Assembly (NCBI RefSeq): GCF_947500265.1
Contig: NZ_CANMRN010000002.1
Location: forward strand, 1 to 64,000
Source of the DNA: an uncultured Psychrobacter sp.
Lineage (GTDB): Bacteria; Pseudomonadota; Gammaproteobacteria; Pseudomonadales; Moraxellaceae
Length of the DNA: 64,000 bases
Reading direction: 5' to 3'
In this document: one piece after another, positions 1 to 8,841 of the stretch
Layout: each line of letters starts with the position of its first letter
Position numbering within the stretch: the first letter of the stretch is position 1
Position numbers and translations under genes: made by a program
Notes under the pieces: generated by a model
Seen by the model: only the letters and a program-made list of their open reading frames with translations
The model's database searches: none
What the model was told of the DNA's origin: nothing

Positions 1-84
1 TGGCTATTGGCTATTGGCTATTGGCTATTGGCTATTGGCTATTGGCTATTGGCTATTGGCTATTGGCTATTGGCTATTGGCTAT
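1..84. repeat. 12 tandem copies of the 7-mer TGGCTAT
   Basis: The first 84 bases are twelve exact head-to-tail copies of TGGCTAT. The array starts at base 1, so it probably continues to the left of the window. The unit length is not a multiple of three, so a copy-number change inside a reading frame would shift it, but no gene is seen reading through it here. It ends 339 bases before the MATE gene. Confidence 0.97.
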
Positions 85-423
85 GAAATAGAGTACAAAA
101 AACCTAAGATTAATGCCTGCATAGCGGCGCTAAAACGTTGACATCATAGTGTGGCTTCTTTACCATCTTACTATGTATATGACCTGTCAATCCACTACTT
201 GGATCGACGGGTTATTTTTATTTTAGTGTATTTACTTTTATTTTCATACTCTGTCTATCTACTTATGCAACATTATAAGCTTGCTCATATTATTTATCGG
301 AGTATTATCGTCGGCACTACACTCTCCTTGCTGTGTCAATCTTAGTCGATTGATAGCAGTGTTTGTTTATTAATAATAACTACCTTAATAACAATTACCG
401 CAAAGAATAAAAAGTTGCTTACC
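85..423. other. Intergenic region before the MATE gene
   Basis: This stretch has no convincing gene. A 64-codon frame at 151-345 begins with GTG, has no ribosome binding site and overlaps the candidate promoter, so I did not call it. A possible sigma-70 promoter is TTGACA at 138-143, a 17-base spacer and TACCAT at 161-166, reading toward the MATE gene. That would leave a leader of about 250 bases. No terminator is visible. Confidence 0.4.
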
Positions 424-1791
424 ATGGTTTTTCCATTGTCTTTCAAAGATTTTAAAAGCTACAGCTTACGTTTAGGCGTACTCGCTCTCCCTATTTTAAT
501 CACTCAGTTTTGCCAAGCCGCACTTGGCGTGGTCGATGCCATCATGGCAGGTCAAGTCTCGGCACTTGATTTGGCTGCGGTAGCCGTTGGGTCTGGTATT
601 TGGCTACCACTATTTTTATTGGCCACAGGTGTGCTAATTGCAACCACGCCTCTGATTGGTGAAGCGATTGGTCAAGACCAGCACGGCCAAGTGCCGCATA
701 TCACGCAGCAGTCCTTATGGACCGCAGGTGTCATTGGCATTATCGGGTTTATCATTGTCAATTTGGCTCCCAATGTTCTTGGCATTATGGGTGTCCCCGA
801 GAACATTCAGCCGATAGCGACACAGTATTTACATGGTGTCTCATTTGGTTTCCCAGCGCTCGCTGTATATGCTGTTCTACGCAGTTATTGTGAGGCATTG
901 GGTCGTCCTGAGCCTGTGACTGTCATTAGCATCATTGGCCTGCTTGCAGATATTCCTTTGAACTATATTTTTATTCATGGGTTATTTGGCATGCCAGAAA
1001 TGGGCGGTGCAGGCTGCGGGGTGGCGACAGCATTGGTGTTATGGATAAATGTCCTATTATTGGCTGTCTATACTAGCTTCACAAAACGTCGCGAATTTGT
1101 GAGCACGCGCTTTTTTTATGGCTTCTCTAGCCCCAATCGTACACAGATTAAAAAACTGTTGAAACTTGGTATTCCTATTGGCATCTCTATCTTCTTCGAA
1201 GCCAGTTTATTTAGCTTAGGCGCACTCGTTATCAGTCCCTTGGGTGAACTGGCAACAGCATCGCATCAAGTGGCGTTGTCAGTGACCTCACAGCTATTTA
1301 TGATACCGATATCGGTCGCCATGGCGCTCACTATCATGGTCTCCAATCGATTTGGTCAAAAAAACCTATTAGCACTTCGCCAAGTGCAAGCTACTGGACT
1401 GGTATGGACCGTATTGATCGCTTTGACCTGTATGCTTGGGATATGGCTATTTAGACCTGAGTTAGCAGCAGCATTCACGGATAACCCAGAGGTCAGAGCC
1501 CAGTCTATGCATTTGCTTATCTTTGCACTCGCCTATCAGTTATTTGATGGCTGGCAGGTTAACGTCGCTGGTATATTGCGCGGCATGCAAGATACCACCA
1601 TACCGATGTGGGTAACGCTCTTCTGCTATTGGTTAGTTGCCCTACCACTTGGCGTCTATCTAGTGCGTTTTACTGACGTTGGTGCACAAGGGTTTTGGAT
1701 GGCGTTAATTACAGGTTTGTTCTTATCATCTATCTTACTTACTTTGCGTCTACGCTATCAGCAAAAACGCTTAACTATGCTATGGGGTTAA
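424..1791 (+). CDS. NorM-type MATE multidrug efflux transporter
   Basis: This is an inner-membrane cation-coupled drug exporter of the MATE family, about 455 residues with twelve predicted membrane helices in two six-helix halves. The N-terminal half carries VVDAIMAGQVSALDLAAVAV (about residues 33-52), the form seen in NorM proteins. The stretch GGAGCGVATALVLWI and the second-half FFEASLFSLGALVISPLG also match NorM. The longest frame opens at TTG 415; I prefer ATG 424, three codons in, although neither has a good ribosome binding site. NorM proteins export cationic dyes and fluoroquinolones; the substrate here is not known. It stands alone, 240 bases before accB. Confidence 0.92.
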   Translation: MVFPLSFKDFKSYSLRLGVLALPILITQFCQAALGVVDAIMAGQVSALDLAAVAVGSGIWLPLFLLATGVLIATTPLIGEAIGQDQHGQVPHITQQSLWTAGVIGIIGFIIVNLAPNVLGIMGVPENIQPIATQYLHGVSFGFPALAVYAVLRSYCEALGRPEPVTVISIIGLLADIPLNYIFIHGLFGMPEMGGAGCGVATALVLWINVLLLAVYTSFTKRREFVSTRFFYGFSSPNRTQIKKLLKLGIPIGISIFFEASLFSLGALVISPLGELATASHQVALSVTSQLFMIPISVAMALTIMVSNRFGQKNLLALRQVQATGLVWTVLIALTCMLGIWLFRPELAAAFTDNPEVRAQSMHLLIFALAYQLFDGWQVNVAGILRGMQDTTIPMWVTLFCYWLVALPLGVYLVRFTDVGAQGFWMALITGLFLSSILLTLRLRYQQKRLTMLWG

Positions 1792-2031
1792 GCCAATTGC
1801 TCATAGATTGCATTTTATGATTATCATTAACGTCATTTGATCATACAGACTATGAAAAATCGTAGATATTTTCTTGCTAAAAAGATGGCTTACGTCAAAA
1901 TATGTAAAAATTCTCAGTTAACAACTGTACATTGATTGCTCATTGCCCTGAATCTAGGTATCATTAGCAATTAATTAGACAATATTTAGTTACACTATTT
2001 CTCGAATTTAGTACAAGGCCAGATAAAAACT

Positions 2032-2463
2032 ATGGATATTGAAAAAATACGCACCCTCATCGCCCTTATGGAAGAAAGTGAACTGGTTAATTTAGAAATC
2101 AGTTCTGACGACGAGCATATTAGCTTAACTCGTCACTATGACGCGCCTGCGCCAACTATGATGGCTGCCCCAGCTGCGAGCGCTGCTCCTGCTGCCGCTG
2201 TCGAAGGCAAACCTGCAGAAAAAGCGGGTAGCGTTGAGTCTTCACCAATGGTTGGTGTTTTTTATTCAGCACCAAGTCCTAATGATCCACCATTTGTGAA
2301 AGCCGGTCAAAAGGTTCAGGCAGGTGATACTTTAGGTATTATCGAAGCCATGAAAATCATGAACCCGCTTGAAGCGACTCAAAGTGGTATTGTTGACGAA
2401 ATCTTGGTAGATAACTCTGAAGTCGTACAGTTCGGTCAACCTGTCATACGCTATAAAGCGTAA
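2032..2463 (+). CDS. accB: Biotin carboxyl carrier protein of acetyl-CoA carboxylase
   Basis: AccB carries the biotin that is carboxylated by AccC and passes CO2 to acetyl-CoA for malonyl-CoA and fatty-acid synthesis. The 143-residue length fits the family. Residues 1-35 form the usual N-terminal segment, 36-70 an Ala/Pro-rich linker, and 71-143 the biotinyl domain with PMVGVFYSAPSPNDPPFV. The biotin attachment site is EAMKIMN with Lys108. accC follows on the same strand after 125 bases, the classical accBC operon order. A short hairpin, CAGTCA-A-TGACTG, lies in the gap between the two genes. Confidence 0.98.
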   Translation: MDIEKIRTLIALMEESELVNLEISSDDEHISLTRHYDAPAPTMMAAPAASAAPAAAVEGKPAEKAGSVESSPMVGVFYSAPSPNDPPFVKAGQKVQAGDTLGIIEAMKIMNPLEATQSGIVDEILVDNSEVVQFGQPVIRYKA

Positions 2464-2588
2464 CGATATTTGCCATACTTTATTTCATTATGGCTGACTT
2501 TTGGTATATATACCGCGTCAATGCTAAATAATATGATGCTATGTATCGAAACTCAGTCAATGACTGACGCTTCGACAAGGATGAACCC

Positions 2589-3950
2589 ATGATAAAAAAA
2601 TTGCTCATTGCCAACAGAGGTGAAATTGCCCTGCGCATCGTCCGCGCCTGTAAAGCGCTAGGTATCGAAACGGTAGGTGTCTACTCTACTGCTGATGCCA
2701 ACTTGATGCACTTGCGCTTTGTTGATGAGGCAATTTGTATTGGCAAGCCTAATGCTAACCAAAGCTACCTTGATATCAATACCATCTTAACCGCTGCTGA
2801 AATTACTGGTGCAGATGCTATCCATCCCGGTTACGGCTTTTTATCTGAGAATGCTGAATTTGCTGAACAAGTAGAAGAAGCAGGATTGACCTTCGTTGGT
2901 CCTAATGCTGATCATATTCGCCTTATGGGCAACAAAGTTTCTGCCATCAATGCTATGAAAAAAGCGGGCGTACCAACTGTACCTGGTTCAGTTGGCGCTG
3001 TGACCCTGCATAATGCTGAAGAGCAAGCTCGCAATATCGGCTTTCCACTATTGATTAAAGCGGCTTCTGGCGGCGGTGGACGCGGTATGCGTGTGGTTGA
3101 ACGCTTTGACGAACTAATTGGTCAAGTACAAGCGGCCAAACAAGAAGCTGAGCTCTGGTTCGGTGACGACACTGTCTATATGGAGCGCTATCTACAAAAC
3201 CCGCGCCATGTAGAAGTACAGGTACTAGGTGATGGTAATGGTAATGCTATCCATCTATATGATCGTGATTGCTCATTGCAGCGTCGCCATCAAAAAGTAC
3301 TAGAAGAGGCACCTGCACCTGACATCCCAGATGATGTACGTGAGCCAATCTTAAAAGCTTGCGTAAAAGCGTGCGAGCTTGTTAAGTATCGCGGTGCTGG
3401 TACGTTTGAATTCTTATTTGAAAATAACGAGTTTTTCTTTATTGAAATGAACACTCGTGTACAGGTTGAGCATCCAGTGACTGAGATGATTACTGGTATT
3501 GATGTTGTTGTCGAACAGCTCAAAATTGCTGCCGGTTACGGCCTGTCTTATCGTCAGAGTGAGATTGAGATCCAAGGTCATGCGATCGAATGTCGTATCA
3601 ATGCCGAAGATGCAGCGACTTTCGTACCTTGCCCAGGCACTATCAGCCAACTGTTCACACCAAGTGGCTCTGGCATTCGCTTTGACTCGCATCTATACCC
3701 TGGCTATGAGATACCAACCTATTATGATTCATTGATTGGTAAGCTTATTTGTCACGGTCAAACTCGTCAGCAAGCTATTGCTAAGACAGTACATGCCCTT
3801 GATGAGCTGATTATCGAAGGTATCAAAACCAATATACCTTTGCATCGTGATGTAATTTTGGCGGATGATAACTTCACTCGTGAAGCGCAAAACATTCATT
3901 ACCTTGAAAGAGAGCTGCTGACTGCGAATAAAGCTAAAAAAGACTCGTAG
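2589..3950 (+). CDS. accC: Biotin carboxylase subunit of acetyl-CoA carboxylase
   Basis: AccC uses ATP and bicarbonate to carboxylate the biotin on AccB. At 453 residues it has the usual length. It starts with the biotin-carboxylase N-domain ([15 protein letters not shown]), then the ATP-grasp domain with the glycine-rich lid GGGGRGM at residues 161-167 and the catalytic/metal segment [14 protein letters not shown] near residue 290, and ends with the C-domain. The ribosome binding site is AAGGATG upstream of ATG 2589. The gene ends before a strong terminator at 4021-4053, which closes the accBC unit. Confidence 0.98.
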   Translation: MIKKLLIANRGEIALRIVRACKALGIETVGVYSTADANLMHLRFVDEAICIGKPNANQSYLDINTILTAAEITGADAIHPGYGFLSENAEFAEQVEEAGLTFVGPNADHIRLMGNKVSAINAMKKAGVPTVPGSVGAVTLHNAEEQARNIGFPLLIKAASGGGGRGMRVVERFDELIGQVQAAKQEAELWFGDDTVYMERYLQNPRHVEVQVLGDGNGNAIHLYDRDCSLQRRHQKVLEEAPAPDIPDDVREPILKACVKACELVKYRGAGTFEFLFENNEFFFIEMNTRVQVEHPVTEMITGIDVVVEQLKIAAGYGLSYRQSEIEIQGHAIECRINAEDAATFVPCPGTISQLFTPSGSGIRFDSHLYPGYEIPTYYDSLIGKLICHGQTRQQAIAKTVHALDELIIEGIKTNIPLHRDVILADDNFTREAQNIHYLERELLTANKAKKDS

Positions 3951-4020
3951 GCTGAAATACTTATAGAGTTCGCTAAGTTTATTAAATAATTTAGTCGTAA
4001 CTTTAATTAAAACAGCACAT

Positions 4021-4053
4021 AAAAAAACCGCTATCAATATAGCGGTTTTTTTA
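4021..4053 (+). terminator. Rho-independent terminator after accC
   Basis: ACCGCTAT pairs with ATAGCGGT, with seven A before and seven T after the stem. It works in either direction and lies between the converging accC and the minus-strand gene at 4104. Confidence 0.93.
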
Positions 4054-4103
4054 TGCCATCAATAAGCTATCAATCATACATAAAGTACAACGAGCATATT
4101 TAA

Positions 4104-4739
4104 TTATGGCAACACTCTATTGAAGTTCATGAAGCATTCGTTACCATCAGGGTCAGCACACCATTGCATTTGGTTGCCATCATGATTGATAAATGCAATT
4201 AACGCTTCATCAGTCTGGTCGATCTGATTGCCTGAGCAGTCTACTTCATTATTATCATAAACGGTCTTAATCGCAATCACTGGCAGCCCTTCTTCACGAT
4301 GGGTGACCAGATAGCGGCCGTATGTCCACTCTTTGCCACTGACAGACCACATCTCATTATCCGCACTAAAGTTATATAGCTCGCGGCACTGGTTAGACTG
4401 ACCAACTGACGCAAGTAAGTTATTACTAGTCGTTGGTTTAATGTTTAGAACCCGCTCTTCACTTTGAGTCAGTACGCCGCCGTCCATGCCTGCCGTTACC
4501 TTAGGCTCTAAACTGTTAGGCTGTTGCGCACTATTTGATACAGACTGGTTAGCTTCCGCTACCTTGGTCATCATGGCGTGAGTAGAATGAGCGCTGCTGT
4601 CCAAGTCTATTTCCCACTGTCCGGCAATGGCTGGACTAATATGAGTGGTAATGGTCGGCTTGGTAATAGCCTCACCATTCGCAGGCAACGAGGCTAAAAT
4701 AGATGCCAGTGTGAATGAAGCAAATGAGATAGGTTCCAT
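4104..4739 (-). CDS. Hypothetical exported protein
   Basis: I do not recognise this 211-residue protein. The start ATG at 4739 has the ribosome binding site AAAGG seven bases upstream. Residues 1-24 look like a weak signal peptide (hydrophobic, ending in NGEA) but lack the usual positive N-terminus. Residues 45-100 are low in complexity and rich in Ser, Thr, Asn and Gln. The C-terminal 100 residues look folded, with four cysteines (CREL, DCSG, WCADPDGNECF) that could form two disulfides if exported. It has its own transcription unit, ending at the bidirectional terminator shared with accC. It may be restricted to the genus. Confidence 0.65.
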   Translation of the reverse strand: MEPISFASFTLASILASLPANGEAITKPTITTHISPAIAGQWEIDLDSSAHSTHAMMTKVAEANQSVSNSAQQPNSLEPKVTAGMDGGVLTQSEERVLNIKPTTSNNLLASVGQSNQCRELYNFSADNEMWSVSGKEWTYGRYLVTHREEGLPVIAIKTVYDNNEVDCSGNQIDQTDEALIAFINHDGNQMQWCADPDGNECFMNFNRVLP

Positions 4740-4860
4740 AATTAACCTTTTATTTATAATGTTTTAATATATACATTAGCGTAAGTCTTAGACACCAAAA
4801 ACACAAGTAACATTATGCTATTGCTCATAAACCTATAGTCGGAATTTCATAGGTATTTAT

Positions 4861-4913
4861 AGCAAAAAATAACGCCATCGCTTTACTTGCTAAAGACAAG
4901 GAGCGATGGCGTT
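4861..4913 (-). terminator. Rho-independent terminator of leuA
   Basis: A 12-bp perfect stem, AACGCCATCGCT (4871-4882) with AGCGATGGCGTT (4902-4913), is followed on the minus strand by ATTTTTTGC. It lies 44 bases after the leuA stop. Confidence 0.88.
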
Positions 4914-4956
4914 ATTAGCATACAGAATTTTGCGTGATATCACTGACTATTTAACA

Positions 4957-6741
4957 CTAAGCAGCTTCTGTGTTTAGCGCTTGAGCAAAAGCTGATAATG
5001 CCCCTTTTAGCATGGCTGATACCGTACTGCTACAAGTACCGATGCCTGAATACACTTCGCCATCTACATTAAGCTGTATATAAGCGGCGGCATTGGCATT
5101 GGTTTTGTTATCACTATTGGTATCATCATCGATACCATTACCGCTGTTATGATGCGGGTTAATCGCATGCTCTGCATAGTTAATAATATGCAAGGATTTG
5201 CCAGTATGCTGTGCAAGTCCATCAATAAACGATGATAATGGGCCATTACCCGTGCCATCAATATCAATAGTGTCGCTATTCATCTGCACTTGACCACTAA
5301 AGTAAACCGCGCCGCCTTTATTGTTAACACTATAATCTAGCAGCTCAAATTTGCCCTGCTGCAAGTAAGTATCTTCAAAGGTCTGCAAGATTTCATCGTT
5401 CTGCAACTCGCGAGCGGCTGCTTCAGCTTGCTTTTGTACCACACGGCTAAAGTCAATCTGCATCCAACGTGGTAAGTTAAAGCCGTAGTTACGCTGCAAG
5501 ATATATGCGACGCCACCTTTGCCCGACTGGCTATTGATACGTACCACATCTTGGTAGCTACGGCCAATATGCGCAGGATCGATAGGTAGATAAGCCACGT
5601 CCCAGACGTTATCCGTTTCGCTCTGATTGCTTTCATTGTAATCGAGAGATTTTTTGATAGCATCTTGATGTGAGCCACTAAATGCCGTGAAGACCAACTC
5701 GCCCACATAAGGATGACGCGGGTGCAATGGTAAATTATTGCATTCGCTCACAACCTGTACGATTTCACTCATATTGCTAAAATCAAGCTCAGGATCGATA
5801 CCTTGGCTAAACAAGTTCATTGCCATGACCATGATATCCATATTCCCTGTACGCTCACCGTTACCAAGCAATGTGCCTTCGATACGATCCGCGCCTGCAA
5901 GCACACCCAACTCAGCTGCTGCTACCGCACAACCACGGTCATTATGAGTGTGCAAGCTCACAATCACGTGCTCACGCTGCGCTAAATTGCGGCAGAAGTA
6001 CTCTACTTGATCAGCAAAGACATTGGGCATAGAAGCCTCAACCGTCGCTGGCAAGTTAAAAATAACTTCCTGACCCTGCTGTGGCTGCCAAACGTCACAC
6101 ACTGCATCGCAAACCTCTACGGCATATTCAGTTTCTGTCTGGCTAAAACTCTCTGGCGAGTACTGAAATACCCAATCTGTCTCAGGATACTTTGCTGCAT
6201 ATTCTTGTAATAGCTTGGCACCTGTAATAGCAATCTCTTTGATTTCAGCTTTATCTTTGCCATAGACTTTTTCGCGTTGTACACGGCTGGTTGAGTTATA
6301 GACATGGACAACCGCACGTTTAGCACCTTTTAATGATTCAAAAGTACGGGCAATCAAATGCTCGCGCGCTTGTACCAATACTTGTAGCGTCACATCTTCA
6401 GGTACGTGGTTTTCTTCGATAAGCTTACGCGCAAAGTCAAACTCTACCTGCGCCGCTGACGGAAAACCAATCTCAATCTCTTTAAAGCCAACGTCTACTA
6501 AGGTCTTAAAGAAGCGCATTTTTTGTTCAATGGTCATCGGATCAATCAGTGCTTGGTTACCATCACGCAGATCCACACTTGCCCATATCGGTGACTTCTC
6601 AATCGTCTTGCTTGGCCAAGTACGATCTGGCAGCGATGGCGCAAATGCAAATGGACGGTATTTACGGAAGTCAAAAGCGGCACTTTTTGGTGTAATCTTT
6701 GCAGTCCCTGTGGCTGCAATGTGCGTGGCTTGGTCAGACAT
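4957..6741 (-). CDS. leuA: 2-isopropylmalate synthase, long (type 2) form
   Basis: LeuA condenses acetyl-CoA with 2-oxoisovalerate, the first committed step of leucine synthesis. The TIM-barrel domain has the signature DLRDGNQAL at residues 57-65 and the metal-site stretch SLHTHNDRGCAVA. The C-terminal 150 residues are the LeuA dimer/regulatory domain that binds leucine, ending in GIGTCSSTVSAMLKGALSAF. At 594 residues it is longer than the E. coli enzyme (about 520) and resembles the actinobacterial and fungal type, with the N-terminal segment FRKYRPFAFAPSLPDRTWPS. ATG 6741 has AAGGA six bases upstream and is preferred over TTG 6747. It diverges from the Lrp-type gene at 6963. No leucine-rich leader peptide is visible in the gap. 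Confidence 0.97.
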   Translation of the reverse strand: MSDQATHIAATGTAKITPKSAAFDFRKYRPFAFAPSLPDRTWPSKTIEKSPIWASVDLRDGNQALIDPMTIEQKMRFFKTLVDVGFKEIEIGFPSAAQVEFDFARKLIEENHVPEDVTLQVLVQAREHLIARTFESLKGAKRAVVHVYNSTSRVQREKVYGKDKAEIKEIAITGAKLLQEYAAKYPETDWVFQYSPESFSQTETEYAVEVCDAVCDVWQPQQGQEVIFNLPATVEASMPNVFADQVEYFCRNLAQREHVIVSLHTHNDRGCAVAAAELGVLAGADRIEGTLLGNGERTGNMDIMVMAMNLFSQGIDPELDFSNMSEIVQVVSECNNLPLHPRHPYVGELVFTAFSGSHQDAIKKSLDYNESNQSETDNVWDVAYLPIDPAHIGRSYQDVVRINSQSGKGGVAYILQRNYGFNLPRWMQIDFSRVVQKQAEAAARELQNDEILQTFEDTYLQQGKFELLDYSVNNKGGAVYFSGQVQMNSDTIDIDGTGNGPLSSFIDGLAQHTGKSLHIINYAEHAINPHHNSGNGIDDDTNSDNKTNANAAAYIQLNVDGEVYSGIGTCSSTVSAMLKGALSAFAQALNTEAA

Positions 6742-6962
6742 AATCAATCCTTAGATGATATGGTTATTTATATATTTAGCTAGGCGATTAGCTGTTGATT
6801 AGATCAGTATTTATCATACGAGATAACTAGTGTTCATACCATAATAATATCAAAGTTTAACAGAGAGAAACCTGCTTTCTTTTACTTTATTTTCTGTTAT
6901 TTTAGTGGAAAAAAACAATTTAGACATTATAATCGAATAAATTCACTATTAAGGCTTGAGAA

Positions 6963-7451
6963 ATGCCAGACAATTATATTGATAGTACAGGGACAGCAGA
7001 TATAGACGAGATAGATAGACAGTTACTGCGCTTATTGCAAACACAGGCGCGTATGAGCATTACTGAACTCGCTGAACGTGTCAACCTGTCTGCCACCCCT
7101 TGCGCACGTCGTATCAAACGCTTAGAGGATGCGAACATAATCACTGGCTACCATACCAAAACCGATGCGCAAAAACTTGGCTATCCACTAGCCGTGTTTA
7201 TCGCTATTAGTATGGATCGTCATACGGCAGAACGTTTTGAGCAATTTGAACGCAAAGTTCAAAGCTTTGAGGAAGTCATCAGCTGTAGTATTGTCACAGG
7301 TCGCACCGAAGACTATCTGATTAAGGTTAGAGTACGTGATATGACACATTACGAAGAGTTTTTATTACATCGCCTCAATCGTATCGAAGGCGTGGCCCAA
7401 GTTCATACCAGTTTTGAATTACGAGAAGTATTTAGCCGTAGTGTGGTTTAG
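6963..7451 (+). CDS. Lrp/AsnC-family transcriptional regulator
   Basis: This is a 162-residue feast/famine regulator. Residues 15-65 hold the AsnC-type helix-turn-helix, beginning DEIDRQLLRLLQTQARMS and including LSATPCARRIKRLE. Residues 75-160 form the RAM ligand and oligomerisation domain. Lrp proteins bind amino acids and act as octamers on nearby promoters. The gene starts 221 bases from leuA and diverges from it, which makes leuA and the gene itself likely targets; this is inferred from position only. The sequence is close to Lrp but I cannot say it is the global Lrp. Confidence 0.93.
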   Translation: MPDNYIDSTGTADIDEIDRQLLRLLQTQARMSITELAERVNLSATPCARRIKRLEDANIITGYHTKTDAQKLGYPLAVFIAISMDRHTAERFEQFERKVQSFEEVISCSIVTGRTEDYLIKVRVRDMTHYEEFLLHRLNRIEGVAQVHTSFELREVFSRSVV

Positions 7452-7456
7452 ACGAT

Positions 7457-8713
7457 CTAAGCGGTCGTTGGTGATTGTCGACGAAACCATACCAATAGTA
7501 AAAATCCAATCATTAATCCAATAGCAGCGACAAGTAAGCCTGCATTGAAATTGCCATTATTCCCTGCCAGTGCCACTGTCACCAAAGGTCCCAAAAACTG
7601 CCCCAATGCATAAGCCAACGTTGCCAAAGCAATCAGTAAATTAGAATAGGCAGGATTGATATTTTTAAATAAAGTCAGTGTCATCGATACCATACCGACG
7701 AAGGTTAGACCCAAAATCGCAGCGTTGCCATATAAGCCAAGCGCACCATCAAACCATATCGGTAAGCACATCCCAAATGCTTGCAATACCGTCAGCCCCA
7801 TTAGGGTCTTTATCTCACCGATACGTTTGGCAAGCGCGCCCCATAGAGGGTTTGACAACATTGCAAAGATACCAACGACCAACCAAATCATTAATCCAGC
7901 ATACGTCTGTGTCGTTAGCCGCTGTGCTGCCATAACGGGCAAAAAAGTCGCCGAGCTAATATAACCAAACCCTGCCAGTACGTAGCTGACAAAAAGCAAA
8001 GCAAGCGCTTTATGGTGTCCAGAAATGGCCTCATATAAGGAGCGTTTAAAGTTTAAATATGCCTGATGTATTGATACGTGTTGTTTGGCATCAATCTGCT
8101 GTGAATCAACAGCCTGTACTTGTCTTGGCTTTATCGCATACAGTAGCCACACAAGCGGCAAACTGGTGACGCCTGCGACTAGCCAAATTACATCGAAGTG
8201 ATAGCCTAGTTTTAATAGCCACCACGTTACGATGGCAGAGGCGCTAATGCCGACGCCAATACCTGCATAGTGGACTGCTGATAATACAGAACGGCGCTCA
8301 GGGCTGAGGGTTTGAATCACAAATGATGAGCTTAGAATCATCGCCACGCCACTTGCAATGCCTGCAATTAAGCGAATGATATACCATAGCGTGAGCGACA
8401 TATTTGGTATGACGAGTAACATCGTGGTGACAACACTGATAATCGTCCACAGCGTCAGCGCCTGCCATGTCAAGCGCTGAGGTACAAACATGGCGATAAG
8501 AGCGCCAATAAAGTAACCGATATAATTGATTGATGCCAGCCAGCCTGCAATCGTCGTTGATAGCGACAATTGCACCATAATATCAGGTAAGGTAGCGGTA
8601 AACAGAAAACGGCCATAACCCATAACGACTGCCATGCAGTACATACCGATACAGGCAATGGCAGCTTCATTGGTAATCGTCGGGATCATACGGCTTTTAA
8701 AAGCAGTCATCAT
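7457..8713 (-). CDS. MFS transporter of the YbfB/YjiJ type
   Basis: This is a twelve-helix inner-membrane carrier. The first helices (AIACIGMYCMAVVMGYGRF followed by LPDIMVQLSLSTTIAGW) match the YbfB/YjiJ subfamily of the major facilitator superfamily, whose substrates are mostly unknown. ATG 8713 is chosen over TTG 8746 because the longer start sits directly against AAAGGA with no spacer. The stop lies five bases from the stop of the convergent Lrp-type gene, with no room for a terminator between them. Confidence 0.85.
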   Translation of the reverse strand: MMTAFKSRMIPTITNEAAIACIGMYCMAVVMGYGRFLFTATLPDIMVQLSLSTTIAGWLASINYIGYFIGALIAMFVPQRLTWQALTLWTIISVVTTMLLVIPNMSLTLWYIIRLIAGIASGVAMILSSSFVIQTLSPERRSVLSAVHYAGIGVGISASAIVTWWLLKLGYHFDVIWLVAGVTSLPLVWLLYAIKPRQVQAVDSQQIDAKQHVSIHQAYLNFKRSLYEAISGHHKALALLFVSYVLAGFGYISSATFLPVMAAQRLTTQTYAGLMIWLVVGIFAMLSNPLWGALAKRIGEIKTLMGLTVLQAFGMCLPIWFDGALGLYGNAAILGLTFVGMVSMTLTLFKNINPAYSNLLIALATLAYALGQFLGPLVTVALAGNNGNFNAGLLVAAIGLMIGFLLLVWFRRQSPTTA

Positions 8714-8841
8714 GACAGAGCCATTTTTGCGGCAATTAGCACACAATCCTTTGTGTTAGACAGTCAAAAGCAGTAATAAATAAACGCAGAAATAGAGAAG
8801 TTATTAGATATATTAGGCCAGCATAAAGTTATTAGCGAAAA

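Noticed and set aside
151..345. 64-codon open frame before the MATE gene
   Set aside because: GTG start without a ribosome binding site, overlaps a candidate promoter, and the composition looks like translated AT-rich spacer.
6748..6962. Leucine attenuator peptide before leuA
   Set aside because: No short frame with consecutive leucine codons and no terminator/antiterminator pair is visible.
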